Shown here: in pieces, positions 16,534 to 25,797 of the stretch
Numbering within the stretch: the stretch's first letter is position 1
Layout of the letters: every line of letters begins with the position of its first letter
NCBI RefSeq assembly: GCF_016907365.1
Contig: NZ_JAFBBV010000001.1
Coordinates: 2,356,001 to 2,420,000, forward strand
Direction of reading: 5' to 3'
Length of the DNA stretch: 64,000 nucleotides
Source of the DNA: Oerskovia paurometabola
GTDB lineage: Bacteria; Actinomycetota; Actinomycetes; Actinomycetales; Cellulomonadaceae
Translations under genes and position numbers: made by a program
Notes under the pieces: model-generated
Databases searched by the model: none
Told to the model about the DNA's origin: nothing
What the model saw: only the letters and a program-made list of their open reading frames with translations

Positions 16534-17135
16534 CCTGCGGCCGTCTCCTGGGGGTCGGTGCGGGGTGCGACGAGCTGCCGGGTCTGCCGGATGTACTGGA
16601 TGCCCGCGAGCCAGTAGAGCCCGACGCCCCAGCCGGTGAAGGCCCAGCCGATGATCGAGGCGGTCGCCCCGAGGGCGCCGGGCGCTTCTGCGAGCAGCAG
16701 CAGCGGGAAGGCGTAGAGGAGGGCGAAGGTGGCCGCCTTGCCGACGAAGCTCACGGGCAGGGGGCCGTAGCCGTGCCGCGTGAGGACGGGCAGGAGGCAC
16801 AGGAGCGTCACGTCGCGCGCCAGGATGACGACCAGCACCCAGAGGGGCACGACGTCTCTCCAGGCGAGACCGACGAGGGTGACCAGGATGAAGAGCCGAT
16901 CGGCTGCGGGATCGAGCATCTGTCCGAGCTTGGTGACCTGGTCGAGGCGTCGGGCGAGCACGCCGTCGAGCCAGTCCGAGGCGCCGGAGATCGCGAGGAC
17001 CGCCAGCGCCCACTCGTCGTTGCCGCGGACGATGAGGACCGCGAACACGGGGACGAGGGCGAGCCGGAGGAGGCTGATGGTGTTGGGGATCGTGAGGATG
17101 CGTGAGCTGACCTCTTGATCTGCTGCCACGCCCAC
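16530..17135 (-). CDS. pgsA: CDP-alcohol phosphatidyltransferase (PgsA-like)
   Basis: A 201-residue enzyme with several membrane segments and the complete CDP-alcohol phosphotransferase motif: SDWLDGVLARRLDQVTKLGQ continued by MLDPAADR (Asp, Asp-Gly, Ala-Arg, Gly, Asp, Asp in order). It most likely transfers a phosphatidyl group from CDP-diacylglycerol to glycerol-3-phosphate or a similar alcohol. The acceptor cannot be decided from the motif, and its mycobacterial positional equivalent is pgsA2. GTG 17135 has GGAG 9 bases upstream. It is the first gene of the pgsA-DUF881-sbp-DUF881 run. Confidence 0.85.
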   Translation of the reverse strand: MGVAADQEVSSRILTIPNTISLLRLALVPVFAVLIVRGNDEWALAVLAISGASDWLDGVLARRLDQVTKLGQMLDPAADRLFILVTLVGLAWRDVVPLWVLVVILARDVTLLCLLPVLTRHGYGPLPVSFVGKAATFALLYAFPLLLLAEAPGALGATASIIGWAFTGWGVGLYWLAGIQYIRQTRQLVAPRTDPQETAAG

Positions 17136-17582
17136 CGTCCGTTGCTCCGTGCGTCCTGTGCTGTGTCCATCCTACGGTTGGTCATCCTAGGGCCGGGCGG
17201 GGGCCGGGTGCTGGCATTTCTGGTGTCCGGCGGGGCGTTGTGACCGGTTCTTCCGGTTCATATGGATATGGCCGGAGGTGGTGTGCGCGACAGCGGCCTC
17301 GGGAACCTCGCGGAGGCGTGGCTGCGTCGTGTCCGGCACTCGCCCGCGGAGCCCTGTGCTCGACGTCACCGGGCCCTCGTTCCTCCTCCGGGGCGGGCGT
17401 CGCGTAGACTGGCAGCACAATCTGGAGTTCGTCGCTGTTCCCGCGTGTTCGTGTGAGTGTGGCCCGCCGCTGTTTTTGCGCGGGCGAGTCACCGGTGTGT
17501 GTTCGGGAGTGCGGCCAGTGGAGAGCCGACTTGGCAACCACGCGTAACTCCCACCCTCAGCGAAACGGTTGAACACATCTCT
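17136..17582. other. 447-bp divergent promoter region and long helicase leader
   Basis: This region separates pgsA (minus) from the RNA helicase (plus). A plus-strand -10-like TAGACT at about 17405-17410 would give the helicase mRNA a 5' leader of roughly 165 bases. Long leaders are usual for cold-inducible DEAD-box helicases. A short in-frame upstream reading (17457-17582) lacks a start with a Shine-Dalgarno. I see no RNA family I can name. Confidence 0.35.
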
Positions 17583-19505
17583 ATGTCTCTTGACACCTCT
17601 GCGCCCATGCACGCCCTCGACCAGGTCGAGACCGCCCAGGTGCCGGCTCCTGCCGAGCAGTCCGGCCCCACCTTCGCGGACCTGGGCCTGCCGACGAACA
17701 TCCTCAAGGCCGTGACGGACCTTGGCTTCACGATCCCCTCCGCCATCCAGGAGCGTGCGATCCCCGCCCTGCTCTCCGGGCGTGACATCACGGGCGTCGC
17801 CCAGACCGGCACGGGCAAGACCGCCGCGTTCGGTCTGCCGATGCTCGCCGCGATCGATCCGAACCTGGGTCGCGTCCAGGGCCTGGTCCTGGCCCCGACG
17901 CGTGAGCTCGCGATGCAGGTGGCCGAGGCCATCGAGACCTTCGCCAAGCACGTTCCGGGTGTCGAGGTCGTCGCGGTCTACGGCGGCTCCCCCTACCAGC
18001 CGCAGCAGCGCGCCCTGCAGCGCGGTGCACAGATCGTCGTCGGGACCCCCGGCCGCGTGATGGACCACCTGGAGCGTCGCAGCCTCGTGCTCGACGACAT
18101 CCGCTACCTGGTCCTGGACGAGGCCGACGAGATGCTCCGCATGGGCTTCGCCGAGGACGTCGAGAAGATCTTCGGCCAGGCCCCCAAGGAGCGTCAGGTC
18201 GCGCTGTTCTCCGCGACGATGCCCGCTCCGATCCGCCGCGTGGCCGCCCAGCACCTGAACGACCCGGTCGAGATCGCGGTCACCCGTCAGTCCTCGACGG
18301 TCACCTCGGTGCGCCAGACGTACTCGGTCGTGCCGTTCCGTCACAAGACGGGTGCCCTGGTGCGCGTGCTCGCGACGTCGGACGCGGACGCGGCGATCGT
18401 GTTCACCCGGACCCGTGGAGCGGCCGAGGAGGTCGGCTCGGCCCTCGTCGAGCGCGGCATCTCGGCAGCCACGATCTCCGGCGACGTGGCGCAGAAGGAC
18501 CGCGAGAAGATCGTCGAGCGTCTGCGCTCTGGCGCCCTGGACGTCCTGGTCGCGACGGACGTCGCGGCCCGTGGCCTGGACGTGGACCGCATCGGCCTGG
18601 TCGTGAACTTCGACCTGCCGGGCGAGCCCGAGGCGTACGTGCACCGCATCGGTCGTACGGGTCGTGCCGGTCGTACGGGTGAGGCGCTGAGCTTCGTGAC
18701 CCCGGGCGAGCGCAACCGTCTGAAGTTCATCGAGAAGACCATCCGTGCGAGCCTCGAAGAGGTCGACGTGCCCTCCCCCGCGGACGTCTCCGCGCACAAG
18801 GCACGTCGCATCCTCGGTCAGGTCGCCGAGCGTCAGGCCGCTGGCCGGCTGTCGATGTACCGCGACCTGGTCGCGGCGTACGTCGCCGAGTCGGACGTCG
18901 ACCCGATCGACCTGGCAGCGGTCCTGGTCGCCCTGTCGGTGGGTGACGACGGCCCCAAGGCCCGCGAGGAGCAGGAGCTCTTCGAGGCGCAGCGCGCCGA
19001 GGCGAAGAACGCTCGCCGTGAGCGCGAGTCCCGCCCCTACGGCGAGCGCGACTCGCGTGGCCCCCGTGAGGGTGGCCGTGGCGGCGAGCGTGGCATCCGT
19101 CGCGACGCGGTGGGCACCCGCTACCGCCTGGCCGTCGGGCACACGCACGGCGCTCAGCCGTCGGGCATCGTGGGCGCCCTGACCAACGAGGGCGGGCTCA
19201 ACGGCAAGGACCTCGGCAAGATCGACATCTTCCCGAGCTTCTCGCTCGTCGACATCGCGACCCCGCTCGACTCCGCCACGATCGACCGCATCTCGCGGGC
19301 CCGTGTCGCGGGCAAGTCGCTGCGCATCCAGGTGGACCAGGGTGCGCCTCAGGGCGCCCGCGGGCCCCGTACGGGTGGCTCCGCGCCTCGCTCGGGCGGC
19401 TACTCGGGCGGTCACTCGGGCCACGGCCCGGCCGGTCGCTACGACGAGCGCCCCGAGCGCGGCGGCGAGCGCAAGGCTCCCCGCTTCCGCGCCGGCGAGC
19501 GCTGA
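17583..19505 (+). CDS. deaD: DEAD-box ATP-dependent RNA helicase (DeaD/CsdA type)
   Basis: A 640-residue RNA helicase that unwinds structured RNA in ribosome assembly and cold response. Visible in order are the Q motif (FADLGLPTNILKAVTDLGFT), Walker A AQTGTGKT (73-80), PTRELA, TPGR, DEAD (VLDEADEML), SAT, then domain 2 with VFTRTRGAAEEV, ATDVAARGLD and HRIGRTGR. A DbpA-type RNA-binding domain follows (about 545-620, with YRLAVGHTHGAQPSGIVGAL). The tail is Gly/Arg/Ser-rich and typical of RNA-binding extensions. ATG 17583 lacks a clear Shine-Dalgarno, so initiation may depend on the leader structure. One of very few plus-strand genes in this part of the window. Confidence 0.92.
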   Translation: MSLDTSAPMHALDQVETAQVPAPAEQSGPTFADLGLPTNILKAVTDLGFTIPSAIQERAIPALLSGRDITGVAQTGTGKTAAFGLPMLAAIDPNLGRVQGLVLAPTRELAMQVAEAIETFAKHVPGVEVVAVYGGSPYQPQQRALQRGAQIVVGTPGRVMDHLERRSLVLDDIRYLVLDEADEMLRMGFAEDVEKIFGQAPKERQVALFSATMPAPIRRVAAQHLNDPVEIAVTRQSSTVTSVRQTYSVVPFRHKTGALVRVLATSDADAAIVFTRTRGAAEEVGSALVERGISAATISGDVAQKDREKIVERLRSGALDVLVATDVAARGLDVDRIGLVVNFDLPGEPEAYVHRIGRTGRAGRTGEALSFVTPGERNRLKFIEKTIRASLEEVDVPSPADVSAHKARRILGQVAERQAAGRLSMYRDLVAAYVAESDVDPIDLAAVLVALSVGDDGPKAREEQELFEAQRAEAKNARRERESRPYGERDSRGPREGGRGGERGIRRDAVGTRYRLAVGHTHGAQPSGIVGALTNEGGLNGKDLGKIDIFPSFSLVDIATPLDSATIDRISRARVAGKSLRIQVDQGAPQGARGPRTGGSAPRSGGYSGGHSGHGPAGRYDERPERGGERKAPRFRAGER

Positions 19506-19543
19506 TCGTCCGCGTGGCCTGATCCCCGGCCGCTGAGCACGAC

Positions 19544-19583
19544 GAGAGGGCCCCTGGAACCTGCTGGTTCCGGGGGCCCTCTC
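19544..19583 (+). terminator. strong terminator after deaD
   Basis: A 4-base loop (TGCT) closes an 18-bp stem made of GAGAGGGCCCC, one G-U pair, then GGAACC / GGTTCC. It starts 39 bases after the helicase stop. It could also stop minus-strand transcription from the PH-domain gene that converges on it. Confidence 0.85.
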
Positions 19584-19695
19584 GCGTTCCCGAGGACCGC
19601 TCCGGACCTCGGCCCGCGCCGTGCACCGTGCCCGAGACACGCGCTCGCTGCGGGGCGGGGCCAGGCGAGCGTCCTCCGGGCCCGACGGCGTCGCG

Positions 19696-20175
19696 TCAGT
19701 CCTCGCGCCCCTCGCCGTGGGCCACGACGAGCGCCGCCAACCGCGCCGCCTCGTTCTCGCTGCGTCGTGCACCGTCCGCGCGCTGGATGCCCATGACCGC
19801 GAGCGCCTTGCCGTCCGACAGGTCGAGGCGTACCCAGGGGTCGCCGGGGCCGAAGCGCACGGAGACGACCTGGGGCCAGTCCAGGCGGCGGGTGAAGACG
19901 ATGTTGTGCACGGTCAGGTGCTCGGGGGTGACGGTGGCCCGGACCTGGCCGAGGCGCCACAGGACGAGGGCGCAGAAGGCGCCGACGCCGATCGTGGCGG
20001 CTTTGTTCCATCCGGAGTCGGTCCCGGGGCCGGTCGCGACCAGGGCGACGAAGGTGCAACCTGCCAGGATCGCGACGGCGGCGGTGTATGCCACTGCGGT
20101 GCCCCAGCGTGGCCGGAAGGGGGCGTAGGGGTCTCCGGGGGGCAGGTCGGGGGGTGGGGCGACATAGCTGCTCAC
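19696..20175 (-). CDS. PH domain-containing membrane protein
   Basis: A 159-residue protein with a proline-rich start, two hydrophobic segments (about 27-47 and 58-78), then a bacterial PH-like domain (about 80-150) with VTPEHLTVHNIVFTRRLDWP and VRFGPGDPWVRLDLSDGK. Such bPH proteins are common in actinobacteria and of unknown function. GTG 20175 is supported by GGGGAGGA upstream. It is convergent with deaD and downstream of hisG with a 236-base gap, so it is likely transcribed on its own. Confidence 0.75.
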   Translation of the reverse strand: MSSYVAPPPDLPPGDPYAPFRPRWGTAVAYTAAVAILAGCTFVALVATGPGTDSGWNKAATIGVGAFCALVLWRLGQVRATVTPEHLTVHNIVFTRRLDWPQVVSVRFGPGDPWVRLDLSDGKALAVMGIQRADGARRSENEAARLAALVVAHGEGRED

Positions 20176-20411
20176 GTGTCCATCCTCCCCCGTCCTGCGA
20201 CCCTTTTCATCGGTCGTGCGGGGAGGAGGGTGCCCGCGGGGTGGTCACGGCTCCTCGGGTGCCGGTCGCCGTGCCGCGTCGTCGCGACCGGGAGACGACG
20301 CTGCCCGGGTGCTGTCGTGGCACCCGGGCAGCGCAGGCTCGTGGCGGCCGTTCCCCGTCGACGCACTGTCCGCCGCTCGGGGTGGCCGGCTGCGACGGAG
20401 ACGCGGAGGCG

Positions 20412-21266
20412 TCAGAGGCGGCAGGCGTGGATCGAGGTCACCAGGATCGCGCGTGCGCCGACCTCGTAGAGGGCGTCCATGAGCTTGTTGGTCTGGTCGC
20501 GGCGCACCATGGCGCGCACGGCTGCCCAGTCGCGGTCGTGCAGCGGCGAGACGGTCGGGGACTCCAGGCCGGGCGTGAGGGCCACCGCGGCCTCGACGAG
20601 GTGTGCGGGTACGTCGTAGTCCATCAGGACGTACTGGCGGGCCGTGAGGACGCCCAGCAGTCGGCGTGTGAGCGTCTCGAGGCCTGCGGAGACCGCGTCG
20701 TCGGTCACGGAGGCCGGGCGGATCAGGACGGCCTCGGACTTCAGGATGGGGTCGCCGAAGACCTCCAGGCCGGCCCCGCGCAGGGTCGTGCCGGTGGACA
20801 CGACGTCCGCGACGACGTCGGCGATGCCGAGCTGGACCGCGGACTCGACCGCGCCGTCCAGGTGCACCACGGAGGCCGTGACGCCGTTGGACCGCAGGTG
20901 GTTCTCCACCAGGACCTCGTAGGACGTGGCGACGCGCAGGCCCTCGACCTGGTCGAGGGACGTGATGGTGCCCACGGGGGCGGCGTACCGGAACGTGGAT
21001 CCGGCGAAGCCGAGCTGCATGTGCTCGACGGCCGCTGCGCCCGAGTCGAGCAGCAGGTCGCGGCCTGTGATGCCGGCGTCGACCGTGCCGGTGCCGACGT
21101 ACACGGCGATGTCGCGCGGGCGCAGGAAGAAGAACTCGACGTCGTTGTCCGGGTCCGCGAGCACGAGCTCGCGGGTGTCGCGGCGCTGGCGGTAGCCGGC
21201 CTCGCGGAGCATGTCGACGGCGGGCTCGGACAGGGAGCCCTTGTTGGGAACGGCGATGCGGAGCAC
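20412..21266 (-). CDS. hisG: ATP phosphoribosyltransferase, long form
   Basis: A 284-residue enzyme for the first step of histidine synthesis, joining ATP and PRPP to phosphoribosyl-ATP. The catalytic domains (about 1-205) contain [12 protein letters not shown] and the PRPP loop [15 protein letters not shown]. The C-terminal regulatory domain (about 210-284, with [20 protein letters not shown]) marks the long form, which works as a hexamer, is feedback-inhibited by histidine and needs no HisZ. GTG 21266 has GAGGA 4 bases upstream. hisE lies 190 bases upstream, with a hairpin between them. Confidence 0.95.
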   Translation of the reverse strand: MLRIAVPNKGSLSEPAVDMLREAGYRQRRDTRELVLADPDNDVEFFFLRPRDIAVYVGTGTVDAGITGRDLLLDSGAAAVEHMQLGFAGSTFRYAAPVGTITSLDQVEGLRVATSYEVLVENHLRSNGVTASVVHLDGAVESAVQLGIADVVADVVSTGTTLRGAGLEVFGDPILKSEAVLIRPASVTDDAVSAGLETLTRRLLGVLTARQYVLMDYDVPAHLVEAAVALTPGLESPTVSPLHDRDWAAVRAMVRRDQTNKLMDALYEVGARAILVTSIHACRL

Positions 21267-21331
21267 GGGGTCCTCGCGTTTCTTGGGGAGTTCGGGGGGC
21301 GGGGCGGTCAGGGGGACCGATCACCCGGTCG

Positions 21332-21355
21332 GCGCACCGGCGAGGGCCGGTGCGC
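21332..21355 (-). terminator. hairpin between hisE and hisG
   Basis: A perfect 10-bp stem GCGCACCGGC / GCCGGTGCGC with a GAGG loop lies in the 190-base gap between hisE and hisG. It may terminate hisE transcripts partially or attenuate hisG expression. There is no U-tract. Confidence 0.4.
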
Positions 21356-21456
21356 GGGGACGGACGGTGGACGACTGCGGACGGACATGCGTGAGGGAAG
21401 CGACCCGGTGGCCTGAGCCTCCGTGCGCCTCCCCCTGGACCCGGACCTGGCCGGGT

Positions 21457-21720
21457 TCACAGATGCTTGTACACGTCCTGCAGGGTCAGGCCCTTGGCGA
21501 GGAGCAGCACCTGCACGTGGTACAGCAGCTGGGAGATCTCCTCGGCCGTCTTGTCGTCGCCCTCGTACTCGGCCGCCATCCATACCTCGGCGGCCTCCTC
21601 GACGATCTTCTTCCCGATCGCATGGACACCGGCATCCAGCTCCGCGACCGTGCCGGAACCGGCGGGTCGGGTGGTGGCCTTCTCGGTGAGCTCGGCGAAC
21701 AGCCCTTCGAACGTCTTCAC
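21457..21720 (-). CDS. hisE: phosphoribosyl-ATP diphosphatase
   Basis: An 87-residue all-alpha MazG-like enzyme that removes pyrophosphate from phosphoribosyl-ATP, the second step of histidine synthesis. Metal-binding acidic residues are in [20 protein letters not shown], followed by [19 protein letters not shown]. It is a stand-alone HisE rather than a HisIE fusion, as usual in actinobacteria. GTG 21720 gives the family-typical [11 protein letters not shown] start. Upstream in-frame residues are proline-rich junk. It precedes hisG on the same strand. Confidence 0.93.
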   Translation of the reverse strand: MKTFEGLFAELTEKATTRPAGSGTVAELDAGVHAIGKKIVEEAAEVWMAAEYEGDDKTAEEISQLLYHVQVLLLAKGLTLQDVYKHL

Positions 21721-21788
21721 CCGACCAGGGTAGTCGCCCGGCGGTGGCCGGGTGGATCTGTCCCGCCCACCGGTCACCGGGCGACCGC

Positions 21789-21824
21789 GGCGCCCCTTCG
21801 GTGCGTGCGCATCGAGGGGGCGCC
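21789..21824 (-). terminator. terminator of the riboflavin operon
   Basis: GGCGCCCC (21789-21796) pairs with GGGGCGCC (21817-21824), and the stem continues inward with TCG / CGA and one G-U pair. It starts 26 bases past the ribH stop on the minus strand. Confidence 0.65.
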
Positions 21825-21849
21825 ACGCCGTCGGGCCGTCAGCGGGTGC

Positions 21850-22317
21850 TCAGAGGTCGCGCAGCGCCACGACCGTCGCGATGGCCGCCTCGACGGCCTC
21901 CGCGCCCTTGTCCTCCCGGGAGCCGGGCAGCCCCGCCCGGTCGAGCGCCTGCTGCTCGTCGTCGCACGTGAGCACCCCGAAGCCCACGGGGACCCCGGTG
22001 CGTACCGAGACGTAGGTCAGGCCCGTCGTGGCGGCCGAGCACACGTACTCGAAGTGCGGGGTCCCGCCGCGGATCACGACGCCCAGCGCGACGACGGCGT
22101 CCGCGCCGTGCTCGGCGGCGCGCGCGGCCGCGACGGGCAGCTCGAACGACCCGGGGACGCGGATCTCGGTGACGTGCGTGACGTGCGCGGCCGCGAGCGC
22201 CCGGCGGGCCCCTGCGAGGAGGCCGTCCATGACCTCGGTGTGCCAGCTGGCGGCCACGACGGTGATCCGCAGTCCGGTGCCGTCGACGGTGATCTGGGGT
22301 GCTCCTGCGCCGCTCAT
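21850..22317 (-). CDS. ribH: 6,7-dimethyl-8-ribityllumazine synthase
   Basis: This 155-residue enzyme condenses 5-amino-6-ribitylaminouracil with 3,4-dihydroxybutanone-4-phosphate. Conserved elements are [48 protein letters not shown] (with the catalytic His in TPHFEYV) and [11 protein letters not shown] 22317 overlaps the ribBA stop by four bases, so it is the last coupled gene of ribD-ribE-ribBA-ribH. Confidence 0.96.
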   Translation of the reverse strand: MSGAGAPQITVDGTGLRITVVAASWHTEVMDGLLAGARRALAAAHVTHVTEIRVPGSFELPVAAARAAEHGADAVVALGVVIRGGTPHFEYVCSAATTGLTYVSVRTGVPVGFGVLTCDDEQQALDRAGLPGSREDKGAEAVEAAIATVVALRDL

Positions 22318-23741
22318 CGGTCGTTCTCCTTGGTGGTGTGGGTGGTGGGTGCTGTGTCGGGGGTGTGCTCGGGGGTGATCTCGAGGCTGTCTAGGAGGTG
22401 GCCCATGGCGACCTTCTTCGTCATGAGGTAGCCGTGGTTGTGCTCGCCGTGCCCGACCTCGAGCCGGTGGGCGTCGGCGACGTCGATGCCGTGCGCGGCG
22501 AGCCCCGTGACCTTCGCGGGGTTGTTGGTGAGGAGCGTGACGCGGTCGAGGCCGAGGTCGTGCAGGATCGCGGCAGCGGCGCCGTACTCACGGCGGTCCA
22601 CGGGCCACCCGAGCTCGAGGTTGGCCTGGACGGTGTCGAACCCGGCGTCCTGCAGCTCGTAGGCGCCGATCTTGGCGAGCAGGCCGATGCCGCGTCCTTC
22701 GTGCCCCCGCAGGTACACCACGGCCCCGCCCAGTGCGGCGACGCGTTCCATGGAGGCCTGGAGCTGGGGGCCGCAGTCGCAGCGCAGCGACCCGAACGCG
22801 TCCCCGGTCAGGCACTCGGAGTGCACGCGCACGAGCGGTGCGACGGTGGCGCCGTCCTGCCCGGTGCCGGCGAGGGCGCCGCCCCCCGCAGGGACCGCCA
22901 CGGGCACGAGGGCCACGTGCTCCGCCCCGGTACGCAGGTCGCGGTACCCGTGGACGCGGAAGTGGCCGTGCGCGGTAGGCAGGTCGGCCACGCTCGTGGC
23001 CTGCACGCGGGGCACGAGCGTGGGCTGCGTGTCCTGCTCGGGGACGGCGGGGTCGTGCTCGCGGCGCCACGCGATGAGGTCGGCGATCGTGAGGAGCACC
23101 AGCCCGGCGTCCTCGGCCGCCCGGGCCGCGTCGTCGAGCCGCATCATGGTGCCGTCGTCGTTGACGAGCTCGGCGATGCCTCCGACCTCGCCTGCCCCTG
23201 CCAGGCGCACGAGGTCGACCGCGGCCTCGGTGTGCCCGGCACGGTGCAGCACCCCGCCCGGGACGGCGCGCAGGGGCAGGACGTGCCCGGGCCGGATGAG
23301 GTCGACCGCACCCGAGGCGGGGTCGGCCAGGACGTGCAGGGTCCTGGCCCGGTCGACGGCGGAGATCCCGGTCGTGACGCCCGTGGCGGCGTCGACCGTG
23401 ACCGTGTAGGCCGTGCGCCTCGGGTCCTGGCTGTGGGGCACCATGAGCGGCAGGTCCAGGGCGTCGGCCCGCGCGGCCGGCATGGGCGCGCACAGGTAGC
23501 CCGAGGAGTGCCGGATGGTCCAGGCGACCCACTCGGGGGTCACGGTCCCGGCCGCGAAGACCACGTCGGCCTCATTCTCGCGGTCCGGGGAGTCGGCGAC
23601 CAGGACGGGACGCCCGGCGCGGATCGCGTCGAGGGCCTCCTCGATGGTGCCGGTCCGGACGTGCCCGGGGTGCTCGGACGGGTGGGGGGTGGCGTCGCCG
23701 GGACGGGCGGCGTCGGGCTGGGGGTTCATGGCGGTGCTCAT
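22314..23741 (-). CDS. ribBA: bifunctional 3,4-DHBP synthase / GTP cyclohydrolase II
   Basis: A 475-residue fusion supplying both branches of riboflavin synthesis. The N-terminal RibB domain (about 30-230) has the [10 protein letters not shown] metal loop, [11 protein letters not shown] and [11 protein letters not shown]. The C-terminal RibA domain (about 250-440) has [20 protein letters not shown] with the three zinc cysteines, and [13 protein letters not shown] 20-residue Thr/His/Pro-rich tail follows. ATG 23741 overlaps the ribE stop; a second ATG five codons later (23729) is possible. Length agrees with actinobacterial RibBA apart from a slightly long N-terminus. Confidence 0.95.
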   Translation of the reverse strand: MSTAMNPQPDAARPGDATPHPSEHPGHVRTGTIEEALDAIRAGRPVLVADSPDRENEADVVFAAGTVTPEWVAWTIRHSSGYLCAPMPAARADALDLPLMVPHSQDPRRTAYTVTVDAATGVTTGISAVDRARTLHVLADPASGAVDLIRPGHVLPLRAVPGGVLHRAGHTEAAVDLVRLAGAGEVGGIAELVNDDGTMMRLDDAARAAEDAGLVLLTIADLIAWRREHDPAVPEQDTQPTLVPRVQATSVADLPTAHGHFRVHGYRDLRTGAEHVALVPVAVPAGGGALAGTGQDGATVAPLVRVHSECLTGDAFGSLRCDCGPQLQASMERVAALGGAVVYLRGHEGRGIGLLAKIGAYELQDAGFDTVQANLELGWPVDRREYGAAAAILHDLGLDRVTLLTNNPAKVTGLAAHGIDVADAHRLEVGHGEHNHGYLMTKKVAMGHLLDSLEITPEHTPDTAPTTHTTKENDR

Positions 23742-24445
23742 TCCTGTGCTGCGCTGGTCCTGGGGGCGTCCGCCGGGCCGGAGGCGCTCGCGGGATCGTC
23801 GGTGGCCGCGAGCGCCCGACCGTCCCGGCCGGCCAGGAGGGCGGCACCGGTCGTGAGGAGTCTCTCGACGTACTTCGCGAGGACGTCGACCTCGAGGTTG
23901 ACCCGGTCCCCGGGGACGAGGGAGCCCAGGTTCGTGGCCTCGAGCGTCGTGGGGATCAGGGACACCCCGAACGAGGTGTCGTCCACGTGGGTCACCGTGA
24001 GGGACACGCCGCTGACCGTGATCGAGCCCTTCTCCGCGACGTAGCGCGTCAGCCCCGGGGGCGTGGACACGACCAGGTCGTCCCACCGCTCCCCCGGGGT
24101 CCGGCGCGCGAGGGACCCGACGCCGTCGACGTGTCCCTGCACGATGTGACCGCCCAGGCGCGTGTCGGCGCGCACGGCCCGCTCCAGGTTCACGGACGAG
24201 CCGGGGCGCAGACCGCCCAGGGCGGTGCGACGCAGGGACTCGGGCATGACGTCGGCGGTGAAGGTGCCGTCCTGTCCCACGCCCGTGACGGTCAGGCACA
24301 CGCCGTCGACCGCGATCGAGTCGCCCAGGCGGGCGTCCGAGGTGGCGAGGGGGCCGTGCACCGTCAGGACGGCGTCGGAGGTCTCACCCCCGGGGAACGC
24401 GATCTCGCGGACCGTGCCGATCTCTTCGACGATTCCGGTGAACAT
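23738..24445 (-). CDS. ribE: riboflavin synthase alpha chain
   Basis: A 235-residue enzyme that dismutates two lumazine molecules to riboflavin. It shows the duplicated lumazine-binding barrel: repeat one starts MFTGIVEEIGTV and contains SIAVDGVCLTVT; repeat two contains GGHIVQGHVDGVG and SITVSGVSLTVT. The C-terminal 30 residues are Ala/Asp/Pro-rich and not conserved. I chose ATG 24445, which gives the family's MFTGIVEE start. It overlaps the ribD stop (TGATG) and has AGGAGA 5 bases upstream. GTG one codon earlier is also possible. Confidence 0.95.
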   Translation of the reverse strand: MFTGIVEEIGTVREIAFPGGETSDAVLTVHGPLATSDARLGDSIAVDGVCLTVTGVGQDGTFTADVMPESLRRTALGGLRPGSSVNLERAVRADTRLGGHIVQGHVDGVGSLARRTPGERWDDLVVSTPPGLTRYVAEKGSITVSGVSLTVTHVDDTSFGVSLIPTTLEATNLGSLVPGDRVNLEVDVLAKYVERLLTTGAALLAGRDGRALAATDDPASASGPADAPRTSAAQE

Positions 24446-25749
24446 CACTTCTCCTGTTCGGGGGTGGTGCGGTGGGTGCTGTCGTGGGGGGAGGTCCGGG
24501 CATCGGGCTCGGGTGGTCCCGCCACGCCGAGGCCGGGGGCGGTACCAGGAGGCGTGGAGGGCACGGACGGCGCAGCGGGCACGGCCCGGGCCACGACCAG
24601 GACGTCCTCGCCGAGTCGCCGCACGTCGTGCGTGGAGAAGCGGGGGGCGCCCGCGAGCGTGGTCACGCCGAGGTCTCCCACCGCCCCCAGGCCCGCACCC
24701 AGGAGCACGGGTGCGAGGTAGGCGTGGACCTCGTCGACCGTCCCAGCCGCGAGGAACGCCGTCGCCAGCCCCGGGCCGCCCTCGACCAGGACGTGGCGCA
24801 CCTCGCGCGCGGCCAGCCCGGCCAGGACCGCGTGGACGTCGTGCGTACGCACGTGCAGCACGGGCCCGCCGCCGTCGCTCGTCCAGGGCCCGCCCGGCGC
24901 GAGCCGCGCGCCCGGAGGAAGGTCACGGAGCCCGACGACGACGCGCAGGGGCTGGTGCTCGGCAAGCCCCGGCTCCGGCCCGACCACCCCATCAGCGACG
25001 CGCAGGGGCTGGTGCTCGGCGAGCTCCGGCTCCGGCTCCCCTGTGCGCGCCGTGAGCGACGGGTCGTCGGCCACGACGGTCCCGGTACCCACGAGGATCG
25101 CGTCGACCTGCGCACGGACCCGGTGCGCGTGCTGGCGGGCCGTGGGCCCGGTGATCCACTGCGAGGTGCCGTCGGTGGCCGCCACGCGCCCGTCGAGGGT
25201 CGAGGCGAGCTTGAGGGTCACGTAGGGGCTCCCGCGGCGCACGGCGACGAGCCACGGCCCCAGGAGTCGCTCTCCCTCGGCCTCGCGCAGCCCGGGGGCC
25301 ACCCGGATACCGGCCGCGCGGAGGCGCTCGCCGCCCCCGGTCGCGACGGGGTTCGGGTCCGCGACCGCGTAGACGACCTCGGCCACGCCCGCGTCCAGCA
25401 GCGCCTGCGCGCACGGCCCCGTGCGTCCGGTGTGGTTGCACGGTTCGAGCGTGACCACGGCCGTCGCGCCGTGCACGTCCACGCCGCGCTCGCGGGCGTC
25501 GGCCAGGGCGGCCGCCTCGGCGTGCGCGGTGCCGGCGCCCCGGTGGAAGCCTTCGGCGAGCACCACCCGGGGCGAGCCGTCCACGAGGCCGCGGGCGGCG
25601 GCGGCGGGCAGGGAGCCCGGGGGGCGGGGCGCAGGGCCCAGCAGGACGGCGCCCACGCGCGGGTTGGGGCCATGGGCCGGGCCGCGCGCGGCCAGCTCGA
25701 GCGCACGCAGCATCGCGTCGTCGATCGTCAGTGAGGGCCTGGCGCCCAT
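24445..25749 (-). CDS. ribD: bifunctional riboflavin deaminase/reductase RibD
   Basis: A 434-residue enzyme catalysing the deamination and ribityl reduction steps. The N-terminal deaminase domain (about 8-150) has the zinc motif THAEAAAL and EPCNHTGRTGPC. The reductase domain (about 160-400) has VTLKLASTLDGRVA, WITGPTARQ, VGTGTVVADDP and VEGGPGLATAF. Oddities: a 19-residue tandem duplication (PEPELAEHQPLRV / PEPGLAEHQPLRV) just before the usual PLRVVVGLRD, and an unconserved Pro/Thr/His C-tail. ATG 25749 has GGAGGAGG 4 bases upstream. First gene of the operon, 116 bases after the FMN riboswitch. Confidence 0.94.
   Translation of the reverse strand: MGARPSLTIDDAMLRALELAARGPAHGPNPRVGAVLLGPAPRPPGSLPAAAARGLVDGSPRVVLAEGFHRGAGTAHAEAAALADARERGVDVHGATAVVTLEPCNHTGRTGPCAQALLDAGVAEVVYAVADPNPVATGGGERLRAAGIRVAPGLREAEGERLLGPWLVAVRRGSPYVTLKLASTLDGRVAATDGTSQWITGPTARQHAHRVRAQVDAILVGTGTVVADDPSLTARTGEPEPELAEHQPLRVADGVVGPEPGLAEHQPLRVVVGLRDLPPGARLAPGGPWTSDGGGPVLHVRTHDVHAVLAGLAAREVRHVLVEGGPGLATAFLAAGTVDEVHAYLAPVLLGAGLGAVGDLGVTTLAGAPRFSTHDVRRLGEDVLVVARAVPAAPSVPSTPPGTAPGLGVAGPPEPDARTSPHDSTHRTTPEQEK
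24941..25037. repeat. 57-bp-period tandem duplication inside ribD
   Basis: About 40 bases starting ACGCGCAGGGGCTGGTGCTC at 24941 recur at 24998 with only about three differences. The 57-base period is in frame (19 codons), so the reading frame of ribD is preserved. Confidence 0.75.
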
Positions 25750-25797
25750 GATCCTCCTCCCGGTGAGCACGACGCTCCGGGGTGAGGGGTGGTCGAC

